From NCBI GenBank assembly GCA_002293615.1, contig DBDN01000047.1:15805-23152 (forward strand): a stretch of 7,348 nucleotides of DNA, read 5' to 3'. The first letter of the stretch is position 1. The number at the start of each line of letters is the position of its first letter. A model generated the notes under the pieces. It searched no databases. It saw nothing but the letters and a program-made list of their open reading frames with translations, and had not been told where the DNA came from. The DNA comes from Betaproteobacteria bacterium UBA931 (lineage in GTDB: Bacteria > Pseudomonadota > Gammaproteobacteria > Burkholderiales > Casimicrobiaceae). Position numbers and translations under genes: made by a program. Below, piece by piece: positions 4,883 through 7,348 of this stretch.

Positions 4883-6391
4883 TTATGAATTCAACACATC
4901 TTTTAATAGCGCGTTTACCTGTGCCGGATTGGCTTTGCCGCGCGTTGCTTTCATCACCTGCCCGACCAACGAGTTAAACGCCTTTTCTTTTCCAGTGCGA
5001 TATTCTTCAACAACATCGGGGTATTGCGCCAAGACATCCGCAACGATTTTTTTCAGTTCACCACTGTCGGAAATTTGCTGCAAACCAAGCTCTTTAATTA
5101 TTTCATCAACAGTTCTTTGACCGAAGCTATCCGGTGGAGCAATACCTTGTGGGCCGATATGTTGTGCTTGTGAAGTATTCTTTTGTGGGACAGCACTATC
5201 CCATAATTTTTGGAAAACCTCTTTTGCGCCTTTACCGGAAAGCGTGCCATTTTTAATATTTATCACCAACTCGGCCAATCGTTCTGGCAAAACCGGAATC
5301 TGATTAATTTCGATGTTCTCTCGATTCAACGCGGCAGAAACGTCGCCAAGCAACCAGTTCGCCACTGCCTTTGCGCCGTCTTTGCCCGCTTTCGCGACCA
5401 CCTCTTCAAAGTAACGCGCAAAGTCAAGACTGTGCGTCAACTGCGCAGCATCGTATTCGGTCAATGCGTAATCATTGACGAAACGTTGCTTCACCTTTGC
5501 GGGCAACTCCGGCATTTCTTCTTGAACACGCGCGATCCAGGCATCGTCAATTGCCAATGGCGGTAAATCGGGATCCGGAAAATAGCGGTAATCGTGTGCG
5601 TCTTCTTTACTGCGCATCGACCGCGTCTCGCCGCGATCAGGATCAAACAGACGCGTTTCCTGCACAACTTTACCGCCATCCTCAATCAGCTCAATCTGCC
5701 GCCGCACTTCAAAATCAATCGCTTTTTCGAGAAAGCGAAAGCTATTCAGATTTTTGATTTCGCAGCGTGTGCCCAATGGCGCCCCCGGGCGGCGTACCGA
5801 AACATTGGCATCGCAGCGAAAGCTGCCTTCTTGCATATTGCCGTCGCAAATGCCGATCCAGCGCACCAGCGCATGCAACGCCCGCGCGTAGGCAACAGCT
5901 TCCTCCGCACTTGCCATATCCGGCTCGGTAACAATTTCGAGCAGCGGCGTGCCCGCACGATTTAAGTCAATGCCGGTCATTCCGCTGAAATCTTCGTGCA
6001 AACTTTTGCCGGCATCCTCTTCGAGATGCGCGCGCGTCAATCGTACCGTTTTCTCGCCTTTGCTCGTTTGAATCGTTAAGCTGCCGCCTTGCACCACCGG
6101 GGTTTCGAACTGGCTGATCTGGTAACCCTTCGGCAAATCCGGATAGAAATAGTTTTTGCGCGCAAAAATACTTGTTTTGCTGATCGTCGCGCCGACCGCC
6201 AAGCCGAAACGAATTGCCCGCTCAACGGCGCCTTTATTGGCAACCGGCAATACGCCGGGCAACGCCAGATCAATTGCCGGCGCCAGCGTATTCGGCGCAG
6301 CGCCGAACGCGGTGGACGCACCGGAAAACATTTTCGACGCGGTAGATAACTGCGCATGCGTTTCCAGCCCGATAACGATTTCCCAAGTCAT
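4883..6391 (-). CDS. gatB: Asp/Glu-tRNA amidotransferase subunit B (GatB)
   Basis: This 502-residue subunit binds misacylated Glu-tRNA(Gln) and/or Asp-tRNA(Asn) and activates its acyl group with ATP, so that ammonia from GatA can amidate it. Visible motifs include EIVIGLETHAQL at the start, FARKNYFYPDLPKGYQISQ, HLEEDAGK, the family signature DLNRAGTPLLEIVTEPDM, EGSFRCDANVSV, EIKNLNSFR and DYRYFPDPDLPPL. The tRNA-binding tail (YqeY-like) ends NALLKDVLNS. The start is the ATG at 6391, which overlaps the gatA stop as ATGA with AGGTGG just before it. A further upstream ATG at 6421 would add ten residues from the gatA end and is rejected. At 502 residues it is about 25 longer than many GatB proteins, because of a polar insert at about 398-425. 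Translational coupling to gatA is expected. Confidence 0.97.
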   Translation of the reverse strand: MTWEIVIGLETHAQLSTASKMFSGASTAFGAAPNTLAPAIDLALPGVLPVANKGAVERAIRFGLAVGATISKTSIFARKNYFYPDLPKGYQISQFETPVVQGGSLTIQTSKGEKTVRLTRAHLEEDAGKSLHEDFSGMTGIDLNRAGTPLLEIVTEPDMASAEEAVAYARALHALVRWIGICDGNMQEGSFRCDANVSVRRPGAPLGTRCEIKNLNSFRFLEKAIDFEVRRQIELIEDGGKVVQETRLFDPDRGETRSMRSKEDAHDYRYFPDPDLPPLAIDDAWIARVQEEMPELPAKVKQRFVNDYALTEYDAAQLTHSLDFARYFEEVVAKAGKDGAKAVANWLLGDVSAALNRENIEINQIPVLPERLAELVINIKNGTLSGKGAKEVFQKLWDSAVPQKNTSQAQHIGPQGIAPPDSFGQRTVDEIIKELGLQQISDSGELKKIVADVLAQYPDVVEEYRTGKEKAFNSLVGQVMKATRGKANPAQVNALLKDVLNS

Positions 6392-7348
6392 GATGCCACC
6401 TTCGGCGCTTGCTGATGCCAATTTGTCGCTTGCTGGAACTGATGCGCGACATTAAGCAAGCGCGCTTCGGAGAAATAATTACCCTGCAGTTGTAGGCCAA
6501 TCGGCAATCCGCGCGTATCAAAACCGCACGGAATCGATATGGCCGGTATCCCGGCAAGGTTGGCACCAATAGTGAAAATATCGTTCAGATACATTTTGAT
6601 CGGATCATTGGTTTGCTCGCCGATGCGCGGCGCGGTGTTGGGAACAGTCGGCCCGGCAATGACATCACATTCTTTGAACGCGGCGGCAAAATCGTCGGCG
6701 ATCAGCCGTCGTACTTTTTGCGCTTTTAAATAATAAGCGTCGTAATAACCATGAGAGAGCACATAGGCGCCGATCAAAATACGGCGTTTTACTTCCGCAC
6801 CAAATCCCTGCGCCCGTGTTTTTTTATACATGTCAAGCAAATCAGTATATTCTTCGGCGCGGTAACCGTAACGGACACCGTCAAAACGCGATAAGTTCGA
6901 CGACGCCTCGGCAGGCGCTAACACGTAATACACCGGTACTGAAAAAGCAATATTGGGTAATGAGAGCGGTACCGTAACTGCCCCCAATGTGCGCAGCTCG
7001 CCAAGCGCCTCTTCTGTCGCTTTGGCAACATTCGCGTCAATGCCATCGCCAAAATATTCTTTCGGCAGCCCAATGCGTAACCCGTTTAACGGTTTCGACA
7101 AATCACACGTGTAGTCTTCACATGGACGATCAAGCGAGGTGGAGTCGCGCGGATCATGTCCGGCCATGGCGGAGAGCACCAGCGCGCAATCCTCGGCACT
7201 GCGGGCAAACACGCCAGCCTGATCCAGGCTGGATGCAAATGCCACCATGCCATAACGCGAACAGATGCCATACGTCGGCTTAATACCGCAAATGCCGTTA
7301 AAAGCCGCAGGCTGGCGAATCGAGCCGCCGGAATCCGAGCCGGTGGCC
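6388..7348 (-). CDS. gatA: Asp/Glu-tRNA amidotransferase subunit A (GatA), C-terminal two thirds
   Basis: The gene enters from the right edge, so the last 319 residues are seen. GatA is the amidase-signature subunit of the GatCAB complex; it hydrolyses glutamine and passes ammonia to GatB. The visible part opens with GSDSGGSIRQPA, which holds the nucleophile Ser of the Ser-cisSer-Lys triad (SGGSI, codon near 7321-7323). The triad Lys and the cis-Ser lie outside the window. GIKPTYG, SRYGMVAFASSLDQAG, PKEYF, MYLNDIFTIGANLAGIPAIS and GLPIGLQLQG follow, all typical of GatA. The apparent first Met at 7248 is internal, as the frame stays open to the window end. The stop shares ATGA with the gatB start, and gatC is expected upstream, beyond the right edge. 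Confidence 0.96.
   Translation of the reverse strand, partial: ATGSDSGGSIRQPAAFNGICGIKPTYGICSRYGMVAFASSLDQAGVFARSAEDCALVLSAMAGHDPRDSTSLDRPCEDYTCDLSKPLNGLRIGLPKEYFGDGIDANVAKATEEALGELRTLGAVTVPLSLPNIAFSVPVYYVLAPAEASSNLSRFDGVRYGYRAEEYTDLLDMYKKTRAQGFGAEVKRRILIGAYVLSHGYYDAYYLKAQKVRRLIADDFAAAFKECDVIAGPTVPNTAPRIGEQTNDPIKMYLNDIFTIGANLAGIPAISIPCGFDTRGLPIGLQLQGNYFSEARLLNVAHQFQQATNWHQQAPKVAS

Noticed and set aside
6392..6421. Earlier ATG that would extend GatB by ten residues
   Set aside because: It lies inside the gatA coding sequence. The ATG at 6391 has AGGTGG before it, overlaps the gatA stop as ATGA, and starts directly at the conserved EIVIGLE region.
1..7348. tRNA genes, rRNA, CRISPR arrays or intact mobile elements
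   Set aside because: No cloverleaf-like sequence, regularly spaced repeats, or transposase or integrase frame was found on either strand by eye.

Overview
The window suggests a betaproteobacterial chromosome, though this rests on reading the proteins by eye. The GatB and GatA sequences look betaproteobacterial, with an 'IVIGLETHAQLSTASKMFSG' start and the usual gatA-gatB overlap. Intact genes have moderate G+C, while the first 212 bases are only about 25% G+C. A lineage such as Oxalobacteraceae or Neisseriales would fit, but I cannot fix the genus.

Region 1 (about 1-825) is a decayed accessory island. On the plus strand it holds the C-terminal end of a SUKH (SMI1/KNR4) immunity protein, cut by the window edge, with its tail apparently shifted by one base. 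On the minus strand, in transcription order, come a second SUKH-like remnant and a broken LHH-type HNH/endonuclease VII toxin tip. This is the debris of a polymorphic toxin-immunity array (Rhs, CDI or Maf type). No intact toxin or delivery protein is visible.

Region 2 (826-3399, plus) is a complete Cu+-exporting P1B-type ATPase (CopA). It carries an N-terminal metal-binding domain and a second one fused at the C-terminus. The C-terminal domain keeps its own Shine-Dalgarno sequence and ATG, so the gene may also yield a free CopZ-like chaperone of 69 residues.

Region 3 (3400-3707) has no convincing gene. It contains a perfect 12-bp hairpin after copA and a long leader before the next gene.

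Region 4 (3708-4790, plus) encodes a YedE-type membrane protein of 360 residues, a putative selenium/sulfur-compound transporter with two GCPLR motifs. A strong hairpin at 4823-4855 separates it from the convergent genes that follow.

Region 5 (4883-7348, minus) holds gatB (complete) and gatA (cut by the window end), overlapping by ATGA. They encode subunits of the tRNA-dependent amidotransferase that makes Gln-tRNA(Gln) and/or Asn-tRNA(Asn). This is core chromosome, so the island and the two transport genes lie beside a housekeeping operon.

I found no tRNA, rRNA, CRISPR array or intact insertion sequence.
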